Of a DNA stretch of 64,000 nucleotides, positions 9,619-18,491 are shown piece by piece; position 1 is the first letter of the stretch; every line of letters begins with the position of its first letter. Under the pieces are notes generated by a model. That model did not search any database. It saw only the letters and a program-made list of their open reading frames with translations, and was not told the origin of the DNA. The DNA comes from Mongoliitalea lutea (GTDB lineage Bacteria; Bacteroidota; Bacteroidia; Cytophagales; Cyclobacteriaceae). Both the position numbers and the translations under genes were made by a program. Location of the stretch: NCBI RefSeq assembly GCF_014652135.1, contig NZ_BMYF01000002.1:186001-250000 (forward strand). Direction: 5' to 3'.

Positions 9619-9770
9619 TGGTGGGTTATATTGGTTTTTAGAAAAAAAAGAATTCATTTATTGTGCCGAAGCGATTTTCGACAGATTTTGGTGGTTTTTA
9701 TAGAAATAATGGGGTTTTGCTGTTGCGATGATTCCCCAAAATGAGTTGAATGGGAACAAAAAATTTAAAA

Positions 9771-9787
9771 CCTATAAAAGAGATAGG
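9771..9787. promoter_or_regulatory. Rrf2-type palindromic operator, upstream box of the TonB receptor at 9853
   Basis: CCTATAAAAGAGATAGG, a perfect CCTAT-N7-ATAGG inverted repeat. It begins 46 nt before the TACATTTG element at 9817. The same box lies at the same spacing before the genes at 18513 and 19933. Confidence 0.75.
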
Positions 9788-9816
9788 AAAAGAATAGTAT
9801 TGATAAAAATTTCATC

Positions 9817-9824
9817 TACATTTG
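9817..9824 (+). promoter_or_regulatory. Bacteroidota -7 element of the TonB receptor gene
   Basis: TACATTTG matches the TAnnTTTG consensus and lies 36 nt before the ATG at 9853. No TTTG is seen at the expected -33 position, suggesting a weak or activator-dependent promoter. Confidence 0.6.
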
Positions 9825-9833
9825 CTGATAAAT

Positions 9834-9850
9834 CATATAAATATTATAGG
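9834..9850. promoter_or_regulatory. Second, degenerate Rrf2-type box of the TonB receptor
   Basis: CATATAAATATTATAGG: one arm is exact (ATAGG), the other has one mismatch (CATAT). It lies between the -7 element and the start codon, as does the downstream box of the tauE operon. Confidence 0.5.
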
Positions 9851-9852
9851 AT

Positions 9853-12414
9853 ATGTATATTTATAAAAAAATGCTCTTGCTTGTTCCTTTGGCTATGGCA
9901 CTTTCAGCATCTTATAGCCAACAATTTATTCAAGGGAAAATAGTGGATGAAAAGGGTGAATCTGTTATAGGTGCTTCAATAGTTATCCCCCCTGGCAATG
10001 TGTTTGGAGTTTCGGATTTGGAGGGTCAATTTACGTTGTCTGGAGAAATTAGCTTTCCTACAACTATTCAAGTTTCTTTAGTTGGGTACAAGGCAAAAAA
10101 GATTACTGTCAATAGAGAAAATGCAGCTTCAAGATTAGAGATAATTCTGGAGGACGATTTCGAATTGGCAGAGGTACTCATTACTTCCCGACGAAGACAA
10201 GAAGAAATTCAGGCAGTTCCGATTCCCGTGTCTGTCATAGGTGGGGCTTTGGTGGAAGATGCTCAAGCCTTCAATGTCAATCGCTTAAAAGAATTGGTAC
10301 CTTCGGTACAGTTGTATTCTTCCAATCCGCGCAATACTACCTTAAATATCAGAGGTTTGGGGTCGACCTTTGGATTGACAAATGATGGAATTGATCCGGG
10401 GGTTGGGTTTTATGTGGATGGAGTATTTTTTGCACGTCCTGCGGTTACGGCCTTGGATTTTATAGATGTGGACCAAATCGAAGTGTTAAGAGGGCCTCAG
10501 GGAACACTATTTGGAAAGAATACGACTGCAGGGGCATTTAACATTACCACCCGTAGACCAAGATTTCAACCGGGTGCGACCATTGAATCTAGTTTTGGGA
10601 ACTATGGTTTTGTCCAAACTAGAGGGTCTGTCACAGGTCCTTTGTCTCAAAAATTGGCAGGAAGACTTTCTTTTTCGGGTACAAGAAGAGATGGCTTGAT
10701 TTACAATGTAGCCACTCAAAAATTCACCAATGATTTGAATAATCTAGGGGTACGGGGACAATTGTTATACGTACCATCTGAAAAAGTAGAGGTGTTGGTA
10801 GCGGGAGATGTCACCCGACAGCGACCGGATGGTTTTGCTCAGGTAGTGGCAGGAGTAGTCGAAACCCAACGTGCCCCATTTAGACAATTCAATGCAATTA
10901 TTCAGGACTTAAATTATTCCTTGCCAAGTAATAACCCATTTGATCGGCTTATTGATCATGATACTCCTTGGAGATCTGGAAATGATGTTGGTGGGGTTTC
11001 GGTCAATGTAGATGCTAACCTTTGGGGAGGAACGTTAACTTCCACAAGTGCTTGGAGGTATTGGAATTGGGACCCTTCCAATGATCGGGATTTTACAGGT
11101 TTACAAGCGCTAAGTCTTTCTCAGGCACCCTCTCGACATGATCAATGGTCTCAGGAAATTCGCTTTGCTGGTGATTTCAATTCCAGACTCAGCGGAGTAA
11201 TAGGTGTATTTGCTTTATGGCAAGATTTAAAGTCAGATCCTTTCCATACCGAAGAGTCAGGAATTCATCAATGGAGATTTGTTCAAAACAACCAAAACCC
11301 ATTATGGCAGACACCGGGCTTGCTGGATGGTTTTGGTATCCGTACCACCAATCGATTAGAATCATTTAGCGGCGCTGTCTTTGGGCAGTTGGATTGGAAA
11401 ATCAGTGAAAAAATAAGTCTCCTTCCTGGAATCAGATGGAATTATGATGAAAAGCAGGTGTATTTTAATCGGGAAACGTATGGGGGGCTTCAAACGGATG
11501 ATCCTGTGTTGATTGCTTTGCAACAATCAGTGTATAATGATCAGGAATTTGAGGCAATGGTGGACGAATCGAATTTCTCAGGTCAGGTTACTTTGGCTTA
11601 CAGGCCAACGTCCAAGATCAATACCTTTGGTACATTTTCAACCAATTTTAAGCCAGTCGGGATTAATTTGGGTGGTCTTCCTAGGGAAAATGGGCGAACA
11701 ATGATTGAATTGGCAAGAATTGAACCGGAGTTTGTTACGCATATCGAGGGAGGAATCAAAACTTCCCCAACTTCTAAAAGTTCAGCTAACCTAACTTTGT
11801 TTAATACATCAATTCAAAATTTTCAGACCTTGGTTCAGACTCCGGACCTATCTGTAAACAGGGGGTACCTTGCCAATGCCGAGGAAGTAAACGTTGCTGG
11901 TGCAGAGTTGGATGTGTCACTAAAAATACGTTCAAATATCCAGCTATTTGGAGCATTAACCTATACGGATGCCAGATATGTAAAGTTTACCAATGCCCCT
12001 GTGCCATTGGAGGAAGTGGGAGGGGAGAGTTTCAAGGATATTTCAGGAGGTAGGTTGCCAGGCATATCCAGATGGGCAGGTTCAGCTGGAGGAGAGTGGA
12101 GCCACCAATCAAGATTTCTAGGACTTAAAGGAGAGGTCTTTATTGCTTCTGAATTATTTTTCCGCTCTGAGTTTTCCAGCAGTCCCTCACCATCCCGTTA
12201 TTTGAATATTGATGGCTATGGAGTTATGAATGCAAGAGCAGGATTTAGAGGCGCTAATGGATTTACCTTATTTGTGTGGTCAAGGAATTTGACGGACACA
12301 CAGAATTTTGAACAATTGCTTCCCGGAGCAGGGAATGTGGGCCATTTTGCAGCAGTTCTTGGAGACCCGCGGACAGTTGGGTTTACCGTGAGGTTTAATT
12401 TTAAGGAAAACTAA
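9853..12414 (+). CDS. TonB-dependent outer-membrane receptor with carboxypeptidase-regulatory N-domain
   Basis: 853 aa. Signal peptide to about residue 22 (LLLVPLAMALSASYSQ), CarboxypepD_reg-like domain (GKIVDEKGESVIGASIVI ... VSLVGYKAKKITV), plug domain with the typical IEVLRGPQGTLFGKNTTAG, and a 22-strand-type barrel ending VGFTVRFNFKEN. The plug motif is that of classical siderophore/cobalamin-type receptors rather than Oar or SusC types. No SusD gene is next to it. Two CCTAT-N7-ATAGG boxes in its promoter link it to the Rrf2 regulator encoded at 19428, so its ligand may be a sulfur compound (inference). The ATG at 9853 is favoured by promoter spacing; an in-frame ATG six codons later is also possible. 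A terminator follows at 12422. Confidence 0.94.
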   Translation: MYIYKKMLLLVPLAMALSASYSQQFIQGKIVDEKGESVIGASIVIPPGNVFGVSDLEGQFTLSGEISFPTTIQVSLVGYKAKKITVNRENAASRLEIILEDDFELAEVLITSRRRQEEIQAVPIPVSVIGGALVEDAQAFNVNRLKELVPSVQLYSSNPRNTTLNIRGLGSTFGLTNDGIDPGVGFYVDGVFFARPAVTALDFIDVDQIEVLRGPQGTLFGKNTTAGAFNITTRRPRFQPGATIESSFGNYGFVQTRGSVTGPLSQKLAGRLSFSGTRRDGLIYNVATQKFTNDLNNLGVRGQLLYVPSEKVEVLVAGDVTRQRPDGFAQVVAGVVETQRAPFRQFNAIIQDLNYSLPSNNPFDRLIDHDTPWRSGNDVGGVSVNVDANLWGGTLTSTSAWRYWNWDPSNDRDFTGLQALSLSQAPSRHDQWSQEIRFAGDFNSRLSGVIGVFALWQDLKSDPFHTEESGIHQWRFVQNNQNPLWQTPGLLDGFGIRTTNRLESFSGAVFGQLDWKISEKISLLPGIRWNYDEKQVYFNRETYGGLQTDDPVLIALQQSVYNDQEFEAMVDESNFSGQVTLAYRPTSKINTFGTFSTNFKPVGINLGGLPRENGRTMIELARIEPEFVTHIEGGIKTSPTSKSSANLTLFNTSIQNFQTLVQTPDLSVNRGYLANAEEVNVAGAELDVSLKIRSNIQLFGALTYTDARYVKFTNAPVPLEEVGGESFKDISGGRLPGISRWAGSAGGEWSHQSRFLGLKGEVFIASELFFRSEFSSSPSPSRYLNIDGYGVMNARAGFRGANGFTLFVWSRNLTDTQNFEQLLPGAGNVGHFAAVLGDPRTVGFTVRFNFKEN

Positions 12415-12421
12415 ATGAAAC

Positions 12422-12453
12422 AAAACCTGCTTTGGAAGTACTCAGCAGGTTTT
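12422..12453. terminator. Terminator of the TonB receptor gene
   Basis: AAAACCTGCT pairs with AGCAGGTTTT over 10 bp around a 12-nt loop; the A- and T-rich ends allow action in both directions. Its 16-nt interior GGAAGTACTCAGCAGG recurs exactly in the terminator at 17951. Confidence 0.85.
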
Positions 12454-12569
12454 GTAATATAATCGAATAATGATTATCCGTACCGGAGAAAATTAACGAA
12501 GACTGTATTCAAAGTCCAATATTACTAACCGAAAATCAGGCATCAAAATGGGATGGAGATTGATTGAGC

Positions 12570-12752
12570 TTAAGTTTTTTGTTTAACTGTTTTGAAAGTG
12601 AAATAGATGCATCTTCCCATATATTCAAAAATAAAAACATAGCCTATCCAATTTACTTTTTCATAATCGATTTGGGTGATCAATAGTATAGCTATTAACA
12701 ATAGATAAATATTCCTTAACCAATAAATCAATATTTTATTATAGATTTTCAT
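12570..12752 (-). CDS. Small membrane protein downstream of the antiporter
   Basis: 60 aa with two hydrophobic stretches (LLLIAILLITQI and IGYVFIFEYMGRCIYF) and charged ends. The start codon overlaps the stop codon of the antiporter gene in an ATGA arrangement, which suggests translational coupling and is the main argument that it is real. No family is recognised; it may be an accessory subunit of the antiporter (inference). The inverted repeat at 12422-12453 could terminate it. Confidence 0.45.
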   Translation of the reverse strand: MKIYNKILIYWLRNIYLLLIAILLITQIDYEKVNWIGYVFIFEYMGRCIYFTFKTVKQKT

Positions 12753-15025
12753 TTTTCTTTTAAGATTAAGGTAGATGGAATTTCAGCTAGCCAAACACTT
12801 TTTGTATCGATAAGTTCTTTCCAGCTTTGATGGCTTATAATCATGAGCTCTTGGCTTTGAAGAAAATCCCGATCGATGATTTTTTCTTTAATCAACTGAA
12901 TATGGTTAGGCGCAACCTGTTCTATAAGACGTATAGATTCTTTGAATTCTAAATTGTTGTAAAGTTTTCCAGATGCATCCAAAAATGTGATTTGAGATTC
13001 AGAGTTTTTGATGAGTTTTTGAGCATAGCTTAGTATAAATCGGTCATCTTCATTAAATACAGGAATAAAGACTGAGGAAGCACTTTCAAATCCCTTGTCT
13101 ATTAAAATTCCGACAGATGCATTACTTTTTTTAACAATGTTTTTTGTTCTTTCATCGAATGGAGAATTTTCGAAGAACCCTTCCTTGCCAGTTACCTGAT
13201 TATAAAATTTTTCAGGGCTTATGATTTTAGTAGTGAAACCTAATACTTTACCCAACATGCTACCTTCAAAAATAGATTGTCCTTCTCCTATTAACAATAA
13301 GTCGAAATTACCTCTGTTTGTAACATCAATGATATCAGAATCAATGTCATGGGTTGCTTTAAATAAAGTGAGTATTTTTTGGTCTAACCTTTCTGATTCG
13401 GTCTTGATAGGAAAAAAACTATCATGTTCATATTGTTTGCTGTTATGCTGATTAATTTCATCAATTGGAGTGAGGTGCATTGCTGAGATACTTGCATTAC
13501 CATTTGCTTTTTTTACAAAGGCATGAGCTAATCGCAAAAGTGAGCGGCCTCTTTCGGGATGTCCAAAAGATATCAGGATCTTGTATTTTCCTTGTTGTAT
13601 GATTTTATTAGTAGCAGATTTTTTGTTTTTCTTAAAAGTCCAATTAATTAAATTCAAAGCTGGGCCAGTCATAAAAGTGGTAACCAAAGCCATGATTACC
13701 ATCATAGCAAAGATTTCGGGAGTTAAAACCCCAAGGTCATATCCAATATTCAAAACCACCAGTTCCATCAAGCCTCTGGTATTCATCAAAGCGCCAATTG
13801 TAAGGCTATCTTTCCAGTTTTGACCAACATATTTTGCAGCAATTGCACTTCCAATAAATTTTCCAACAATGGCTACCAAAATAATCATCCCTGTGACCTT
13901 CCATAGGTATGGGTCATTGAGTAACCCTATTTCTGTTCGAAGCCCTGTATACACAAAGAATAATGGAAGTAATAATACCAGTGCAACATCTTCTACTTTT
14001 TCGATAAAAATATTTCTGAAGTTAGCATTGATAGGCATAATGGCTCCAGCCATAAATGCTCCAAAAAGTGCATGAATACCAATGACTTCTGTAGCATATG
14101 CAGAAAGGATTAGCGTAAGGAAAAAAATTGCGACAATTGGTTTGCCTAAATTCTCTTTGGTGTTATGGAGGTCACCAACCCTTTTCAGAAAGGGTCTTAC
14201 GACTTTGATCATAATTAGCACATATAATACAGCCAGACCAATTGTATAAAGCGCGCTAACAAATGAACCAGCTTTTACAATTGCAATAACGGCCGCAAGG
14301 AGACACCATGCTGTAATATCATCAGCAGCAGCACAGGTTATGACCACAGTACCCAATCTTGACTTATGCATTCCTCGTTCTTGTACTATTCTAGCCAATA
14401 CAGGAAATGCCGTAATGCTCATAGCAATGCCAAGAAATAAGCCGAATGAAAGGAATTGAACTCCATCGGGAGAAAATGAGGTGTATATGTAGTACGCCAA
14501 TCCCATTCCAAGTGCAAATGGAATGATGATGCTTGCATGACTAATGACTACAGCATCATGTGCTTTATTTTTCAACACACTAATATCCAGCTCCATTCCA
14601 ATGACAAACATGAATAAAATCAATCCTATCTGGCTCAGAAACTGAAGATTCCCAAGTGATTCTACAGGAAAAAGACTATCAAAAAATTCTGGAAAATAGT
14701 AACCTATCAGAGAAGGGCCTAAAACTATCCCTGCAATAATTTCTCCTATTACTGTAGGTTGACCAATCTTACTGCAAATCCATCCAAAGAATCTGGCAGC
14801 TAAAATGATGGTCACGATTTGGGCAAGTAATATAGCTAGAGGGTGCTCAAAATTGTAAATCAAAGAATTTAAAAACTCTTTCCATTGTGAATTTCCCGAA
14901 TTAGGAACGATAATATTTCTATCTTCTTCGAGCTTGGATCCAACTTGAACAACCCAATACATAAGAAGTGTAAATCCCCCTATGACGCCTATATAGAAAA
15001 AACTGTTTTTGAATTTTCGTATCAT
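12749..15025 (-). CDS. CPA2-family cation:proton antiporter with C-terminal Usp-like region
   Basis: About 758 aa. After an N-terminal helix and a short loop come roughly 12 membrane helices with the Na+/H+ exchanger signature: QPTVIGEIIAGIVLGPSLIG, FMFVIGMELDISVLK, HALFGAFMAGAIMP and LMNTRGLMELVVLNIG. The C-terminal 290 residues are soluble and resemble a universal-stress-type nucleotide-binding module (ILISFGHPERGRSLLRLA ... LLLIGEGQSIFEGS), a common arrangement in Bacteroidota antiporters. It likely exchanges Na+ or K+ for protons. A longer frame starts at 15082 but would overlap the upstream gene; the ATG at 15025 leaves an 11-nt gap. It is co-oriented with a small barrel-like gene upstream and the 60-aa gene downstream. 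Confidence 0.9.
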   Translation of the reverse strand: MIRKFKNSFFYIGVIGGFTLLMYWVVQVGSKLEEDRNIIVPNSGNSQWKEFLNSLIYNFEHPLAILLAQIVTIILAARFFGWICSKIGQPTVIGEIIAGIVLGPSLIGYYFPEFFDSLFPVESLGNLQFLSQIGLILFMFVIGMELDISVLKNKAHDAVVISHASIIIPFALGMGLAYYIYTSFSPDGVQFLSFGLFLGIAMSITAFPVLARIVQERGMHKSRLGTVVITCAAADDITAWCLLAAVIAIVKAGSFVSALYTIGLAVLYVLIMIKVVRPFLKRVGDLHNTKENLGKPIVAIFFLTLILSAYATEVIGIHALFGAFMAGAIMPINANFRNIFIEKVEDVALVLLLPLFFVYTGLRTEIGLLNDPYLWKVTGMIILVAIVGKFIGSAIAAKYVGQNWKDSLTIGALMNTRGLMELVVLNIGYDLGVLTPEIFAMMVIMALVTTFMTGPALNLINWTFKKNKKSATNKIIQQGKYKILISFGHPERGRSLLRLAHAFVKKANGNASISAMHLTPIDEINQHNSKQYEHDSFFPIKTESERLDQKILTLFKATHDIDSDIIDVTNRGNFDLLLIGEGQSIFEGSMLGKVLGFTTKIISPEKFYNQVTGKEGFFENSPFDERTKNIVKKSNASVGILIDKGFESASSVFIPVFNEDDRFILSYAQKLIKNSESQITFLDASGKLYNNLEFKESIRLIEQVAPNHIQLIKEKIIDRDFLQSQELMIISHQSWKELIDTKSVWLAEIPSTLILKEK

Positions 15026-15036
15026 AAAGTTTAATT

Positions 15037-15453
15037 TTAAATGTAATTCAATCTCAATCCAAACCCAATCCCCACATGCCATTCACCATTTTCTGTGGCT
15101 GTTTTTGGGTTATAGTATAAAGGGATTTGTATGGCAAATAGCTTGTAACTATAGGTGAATCCAATTCCTAGATTTGGAGTTACAAATGCATTTCTTGGTT
15201 CTGATCGGTCTCTTTTGTATCGAAGAGAGGGTAGGGCACTCAAAATATATTTGTGGTGGCCATAAGTCATATTTATGTTTGGACCAGTAAAATTGGTGAA
15301 GCCACCTCCATCTACAAAACCAGCTGCTAAAACTCCATCGAAAGCTGATACCCTTACTTTCGACATGGATTCAAAACCCTCTGAATCTTGAGAAAAAGCA
15401 ACATGGACGATCAAAAACATAAATACCAACGAGCAAACTATCCGTAATATCAT
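15037..15453 (-). CDS. Small exported barrel-like protein, paralogue of the 18018 gene
   Basis: 138 aa with a signal peptide (LVFMFLIVHVAFSQ) and alternating-residue strands typical of a small beta-barrel. The stretches YILSALPSL and NGEWHVGIGFGLRLNYI resemble VGALPSI and GEWIWSVGMG in the 117-aa protein at 18018, so the two look like paralogues flanking the LytS/LytTR genes. It lies 11 nt upstream of the antiporter start and is probably its operon leader. Function unknown; outer-membrane location is inferred. Confidence 0.7.
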   Translation of the reverse strand: MILRIVCSLVFMFLIVHVAFSQDSEGFESMSKVRVSAFDGVLAAGFVDGGGFTNFTGPNINMTYGHHKYILSALPSLRYKRDRSEPRNAFVTPNLGIGFTYSYKLFAIQIPLYYNPKTATENGEWHVGIGFGLRLNYI

Positions 15454-15558
15454 AAGTATATTATTAATAAGTTAATGCCGGGAGATGGTCAACTTTTATT
15501 CAAAAAACTGACTACCTGAGTGTAGGTGTTCGCATCCCCGGACTTAATATCTTTAGAG

Positions 15559-16308
15559 TTAGAATTTCATTATTTTTTGCCAAAATTTTATTCCTTTCCT
15601 GTATTCCTCCATAATTGGAAAAAACAGTTCCCCTGTACTTGGAGGGGTTAGGACTATTCCATGAGCACCTGAGGCTATGACAGTTTGTAAATTTTGGATT
15701 GTTTTACCTCCTGTGGCCAATAGGGGGATTCCTGGGATAATACTTTGTGCTTTTTCTAAATGAAGACCTGTATTTTTGCCTCCGGTTATATGAATAATGT
15801 CTGCGCCTGCATTAATTCTTTCGGCCAAACCTATGGTGGGATCAGAGATGCTTGAAATCAATGGAATTGAAATATTCTTTTTCACAAGCTCTATATCCCT
15901 GTTTTTGAAAGGTTGATTGACAATGACAGCTGAAGCCCCTAGCTGTTCTGCTTGTAAAGCCATATCGATTGCAATTTTTCCTTTTGTCAAACCGCCTCCG
16001 ATTCCACAGATTACTGGTTTGGAGGAAAACTCGATCAGTCCTTTCATAATTTTCAAAGAAGGCGGGAAAGGATAAACTGCCAAAATTGCATCTGTGTCAG
16101 AGTGTTCAATTAACGCTATATCTGTCGAAAAAATCAGTGACCTAACCTGATGGATCCCTAATTTTATACCTTGGCATTTTTCTTGGATAATCTTGGGCGT
16201 AGACAATACCGTTCGGTTCGATTTTAAAAATGGAAATGTATTTCCAAACCAATTGGTGTTTGATTTTGGTGCACCCCAAATAGCATCTGTTTTTAGCGTG
16301 ATTTCCAT
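15559..16308 (-). CDS. TIM-barrel-fold protein of unknown reaction
   Basis: About 249 aa, cytoplasmic. Glycine-rich loops typical of the phosphate-binding half of a (beta/alpha)8 barrel are visible: PVICGIGGGLTKGK, GADIIHITGGKNTG and IPLLATGGKTIQN followed by ASGAHGIVLTPPSTG. Overall it resembles small barrel enzymes of the aldolase/phosphate-binding class, but no specific family is recognised. A longer frame starts with TTG at 16356; the ATG at 16308 (MEITLKTDAIWG) is preferred. It is leftward, downstream of the LytTR regulator by about 110 nt. Confidence 0.65.
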   Translation of the reverse strand: MEITLKTDAIWGAPKSNTNWFGNTFPFLKSNRTVLSTPKIIQEKCQGIKLGIHQVRSLIFSTDIALIEHSDTDAILAVYPFPPSLKIMKGLIEFSSKPVICGIGGGLTKGKIAIDMALQAEQLGASAVIVNQPFKNRDIELVKKNISIPLISSISDPTIGLAERINAGADIIHITGGKNTGLHLEKAQSIIPGIPLLATGGKTIQNLQTVIASGAHGIVLTPPSTGELFFPIMEEYRKGIKFWQKIMKF

Positions 16309-16421
16309 AATTTCGAGAAGTTGATTTCTATGCAAAAATGCAAAGACACTTTTCAATTAATTCACGGATGCAATTTCTATGGGCTATTATGTAATGAAAC
16401 AGAAAAAAAGTGTAAAATGAA

Positions 16422-17144
16422 TTACCTGATTTTTTCTAAAAATTGATTCCTATAGTTTTCACTTAGGGTAAAGCTTAAAAATTTTCCTGCCCCATTTGGT
16501 AGATTTGAACTTATTTCATCAAAGGAAAAGACTTGTACGGTTTTAAGCGAAATTATTTCCTTTTTATTTATTCTACAAAATTCAGCCGAAGGCAGCAATT
16601 CCAGTAACTTCTCGAAAGTTATATTTTTTAAGACGAATTCATCACCATCAAACAAGTGTGCAATTTTGTCTCTGCTATCAACACTTGATGTTTGAATGAA
16701 GGCAATCTTTTCAAAAAACAAAATGGCTTTTCCTTTGTCTGTATTTAACTGAACAAAATTCTTTTGTGGGGTGTATAGTTGAGTTTTGATATTTTTTTGT
16801 GCTTTCTCGATGGCTTGCTTCAATCTTTCGAGCTTTACAGGTTTTCTAATATAGTCAATAGCGTTTAAATCGTAAGCCTCAGCAGCATACTCTTTATATG
16901 CTGTAGCAAATATCACAGGCTTTCCATTCAACAAATTAGCAATCTGAAGTCCATCCATTCCGGGCATCTCAATATCCAAAATGCAGAAATCATATGTTAG
17001 ACTCATGCTTTCTCTAATGAAGTTATCGGTATTATTGAAAGCTTTGACCACTTCAATCGAGTCTATTTGCTCGCAAAGCATTTTAAGATATGTGAGCCCT
17101 GGAAGCTCATCGTCTAGCAGCAAGCATTTCAGCTTTGTATCCAA
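16422..17144 (-). CDS. LytTR-family response regulator
   Basis: 240 aa. N-terminal receiver with acidic pair D11/D12, phospho-acceptor D57 in CILDIEMPGMDG, and RKPV near 105. C-terminal LytTR DNA-binding domain (about 145-240), with strands FEKIAFIQTSSVDSRD, FEKLLELLPSAEFCRINKKEIISL and a final SFTLSENYRNQFLEKI. The start is TTG at 17144; no ATG precedes the acidic pocket. Its 5' end overlaps the kinase gene by 38 bp, so translation is probably coupled. With the LytS-type kinase it forms a complete two-component system. Targets are unknown; the two paralogous small barrel genes on either side are natural candidates. Confidence 0.92.
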   Translation of the reverse strand: MDTKLKCLLLDDELPGLTYLKMLCEQIDSIEVVKAFNNTDNFIRESMSLTYDFCILDIEMPGMDGLQIANLLNGKPVIFATAYKEYAAEAYDLNAIDYIRKPVKLERLKQAIEKAQKNIKTQLYTPQKNFVQLNTDKGKAILFFEKIAFIQTSSVDSRDKIAHLFDGDEFVLKNITFEKLLELLPSAEFCRINKKEIISLKTVQVFSFDEISSNLPNGAGKFLSFTLSENYRNQFLEKIR

Positions 17145-17880
17145 TTAGATTTATTTTTAATTGTGCAAAATATACATCTCCCTCAATAAATCTATCAAGT
17201 TTGAAATATTGACCATAAATTATACTCAATCGCTGTTCTAAAGTTTCAATTCCTATTCCAGCTTTTTCTTTTTTTAAAGGGGTTGTTCCAGAGATTTTAT
17301 TTGTGACCGATAATGTGAATTCACTTTCTTTAAACTCAAAAATTACCGAAATAAATGAATCTGAGCTCTGCAAGTCGGCATGTTTAAATGCATTTTCTAG
17401 CAAATCGATTGAAATCAACGGTGCCATAAATTTTTGTTCAAACAATGGCTCATTCGGATTGATTTTGGTTTTCACCTTTAAATCAAATAAGGGACTTACT
17501 TTGATTTTATTGATTTCAATTAAATTTTGAGCAAATTTTATTTCTTCTTTTGGCGTGACAAACTTCTTCCTACTTTCATACAAAATGTAATCTAACACAT
17601 TAGCTAGTTTGTCTAAGGCAAAATAGGTTTGATAGGCATGGGATTGAATTGAGTTAAGGATGTTTTTGAAAAGATGTGGATTTAGTTTGGCCTCCAAGGA
17701 TTGCAGCTCCAATTTGTTTATTTTACCTTCTAAGCGTAAGAACTTATCCTCAGATTCAATCCTCTTCTTTTCTGATTTTTGAAATTTGATGTAGAAATAG
17801 ATCACTATTCCTATTAAAAACAGGAATAGCACCAGTGCTAAATAAAGGTGAATTTCTTCGATTTTTTCAATAATCTCCAT
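17107..17880 (-). CDS. LytS-type sensor histidine kinase
   Basis: About 257 aa. One N-terminal membrane helix (LYLALVLFLFLIGIVIYFYI), a coiled coil, then the His_kinase domain of the LytS/YehU class with phospho-His in AKLNPHLFKNILNSIQSHA. The ATPase part has ISIDLLENAFKHAD as N-box and a glycine-rich GIGIETLEQRL. No separate sensor domain exists, so signal may be read in the membrane. A TTG at 17886 gives a frame two residues longer; the ATG at 17880 is preferred. It overlaps the partner LytTR gene by 38 bp. Confidence 0.92.
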   Translation of the reverse strand: MEIIEKIEEIHLYLALVLFLFLIGIVIYFYIKFQKSEKKRIESEDKFLRLEGKINKLELQSLEAKLNPHLFKNILNSIQSHAYQTYFALDKLANVLDYILYESRKKFVTPKEEIKFAQNLIEINKIKVSPLFDLKVKTKINPNEPLFEQKFMAPLISIDLLENAFKHADLQSSDSFISVIFEFKESEFTLSVTNKISGTTPLKKEKAGIGIETLEQRLSIIYGQYFKLDRFIEGDVYFAQLKINLIGYKAEMLAARR

Positions 17881-17950
17881 TTTCAAAACAAGTCATATTA
17901 TTATTTAAATAAAACTAAAGTCTCTTATAATTCAAGATTATTACAAATAA

Positions 17951-17984
17951 AAAAACCTTCTGAGGAAGTACTCAGCAGGCTTTC
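17951..17984 (-). terminator. Terminator of the small barrel gene at 18018
   Basis: Read leftward, an imperfect stem around a 6-nt loop is followed by a run of seven T. It contains the same 16-nt GGAAGTACTCAGCAGG (17964-17979) as the terminator at 12422. Confidence 0.75.
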
Positions 17985-18017
17985 CTTATCCTATCATCAT
18001 TATTTTTTGTGAAATTA

Positions 18018-18371
18018 TTAACCCATTCCAACAGACCAGATCCATTCACCAGTTGTATCTCTATGATAAAATGGGGCTATCAATGCAATATTTTTAAAAT
18101 CGATTCTCGGAGAAACCCCCAATCTAGCACCTAACTTTCCATTCAGTAGATAAATTGATGGCAATGCACCAACTCCAAATTTAACATTTTCATTGACTAC
18201 CAAGAAAAGTAATGGACCTCCTACATTTACAGCGTAAAAATCGTTTCCTACAGAAATGCCAAGCATACCCTCCAAACTTACTTGTGAAGTTTTTTTTATT
18301 TGTTTTTCATCGCTTTGAGCGGAAACTTGGGAAGCTATTAATAAGAAGATATAAGGAATGAGTATTCGCAT
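18018..18371 (-). CDS. Small exported barrel-like protein, paralogue of the 15037 gene
   Basis: 117 aa with a signal peptide (IPYIFLLIASQVSAQ) followed by short amphipathic strands. It shares ALPS and GEW-x(4)-GxG type motifs with the 138-aa protein at 15037 (VGALPSIYLL; TGEWIWSVGMG). It ends at G without the aromatic last strand seen in the paralogue, so it may be slightly shortened. It is transcribed away from the tauE-rrf2 operon, and its promoter lies in the same 140-bp region as two Rrf2-type boxes, though no -7 element was found on its strand. Function unknown. Confidence 0.65.
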   Translation of the reverse strand: MRILIPYIFLLIASQVSAQSDEKQIKKTSQVSLEGMLGISVGNDFYAVNVGGPLLFLVVNENVKFGVGALPSIYLLNGKLGARLGVSPRIDFKNIALIAPFYHRDTTGEWIWSVGMG

Positions 18372-18435
18372 ATGATTATAGGTTTATTTAGATGAACTTA
18401 GCAAATATTTCCCAAATATGGTTAGCTTTTTATAT

Positions 18436-18452
18436 CCTACAAAAATTATAGG
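18436..18452. promoter_or_regulatory. Rrf2-type box, upstream site of the tauE-rrf2 operon
   Basis: CCTACAAAAATTATAGG, one mismatch from the CCTAT-N7-ATAGG palindrome. It begins 45 nt before the TAGTTTTG element at 18481. Confidence 0.7.
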
Positions 18453-18480
18453 AAAACTTTTAAAATCTAAATTTTTGAAT

Positions 18481-18488
18481 TAGTTTTG
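18481..18488 (+). promoter_or_regulatory. -7 element of the tauE-rrf2 operon
   Basis: TAGTTTTG matches TAnnTTTG and is 32 nt before the ATG at 18513. The region 19-21 nt upstream has no TTTG, so the -33 element is missing or weak. Confidence 0.6.
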
Positions 18489-18491
18489 AAT

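Noticed and set aside
9653-9670. GG-N10-GA sequence (CGGCAC...TGA) before the Oar-like receptor, a possible sigma-54 promoter
   Set aside because: The -12 element lacks the GC dinucleotide, so the match is weak, although the NtrC-type gene is close by. A similar weak GG-N10-GA match near 30565 was rejected for the same reason.
9728-9943. 71-aa rightward frame before the second TonB receptor
   Set aside because: It covers the operator boxes and overlaps the receptor signal peptide in another frame.
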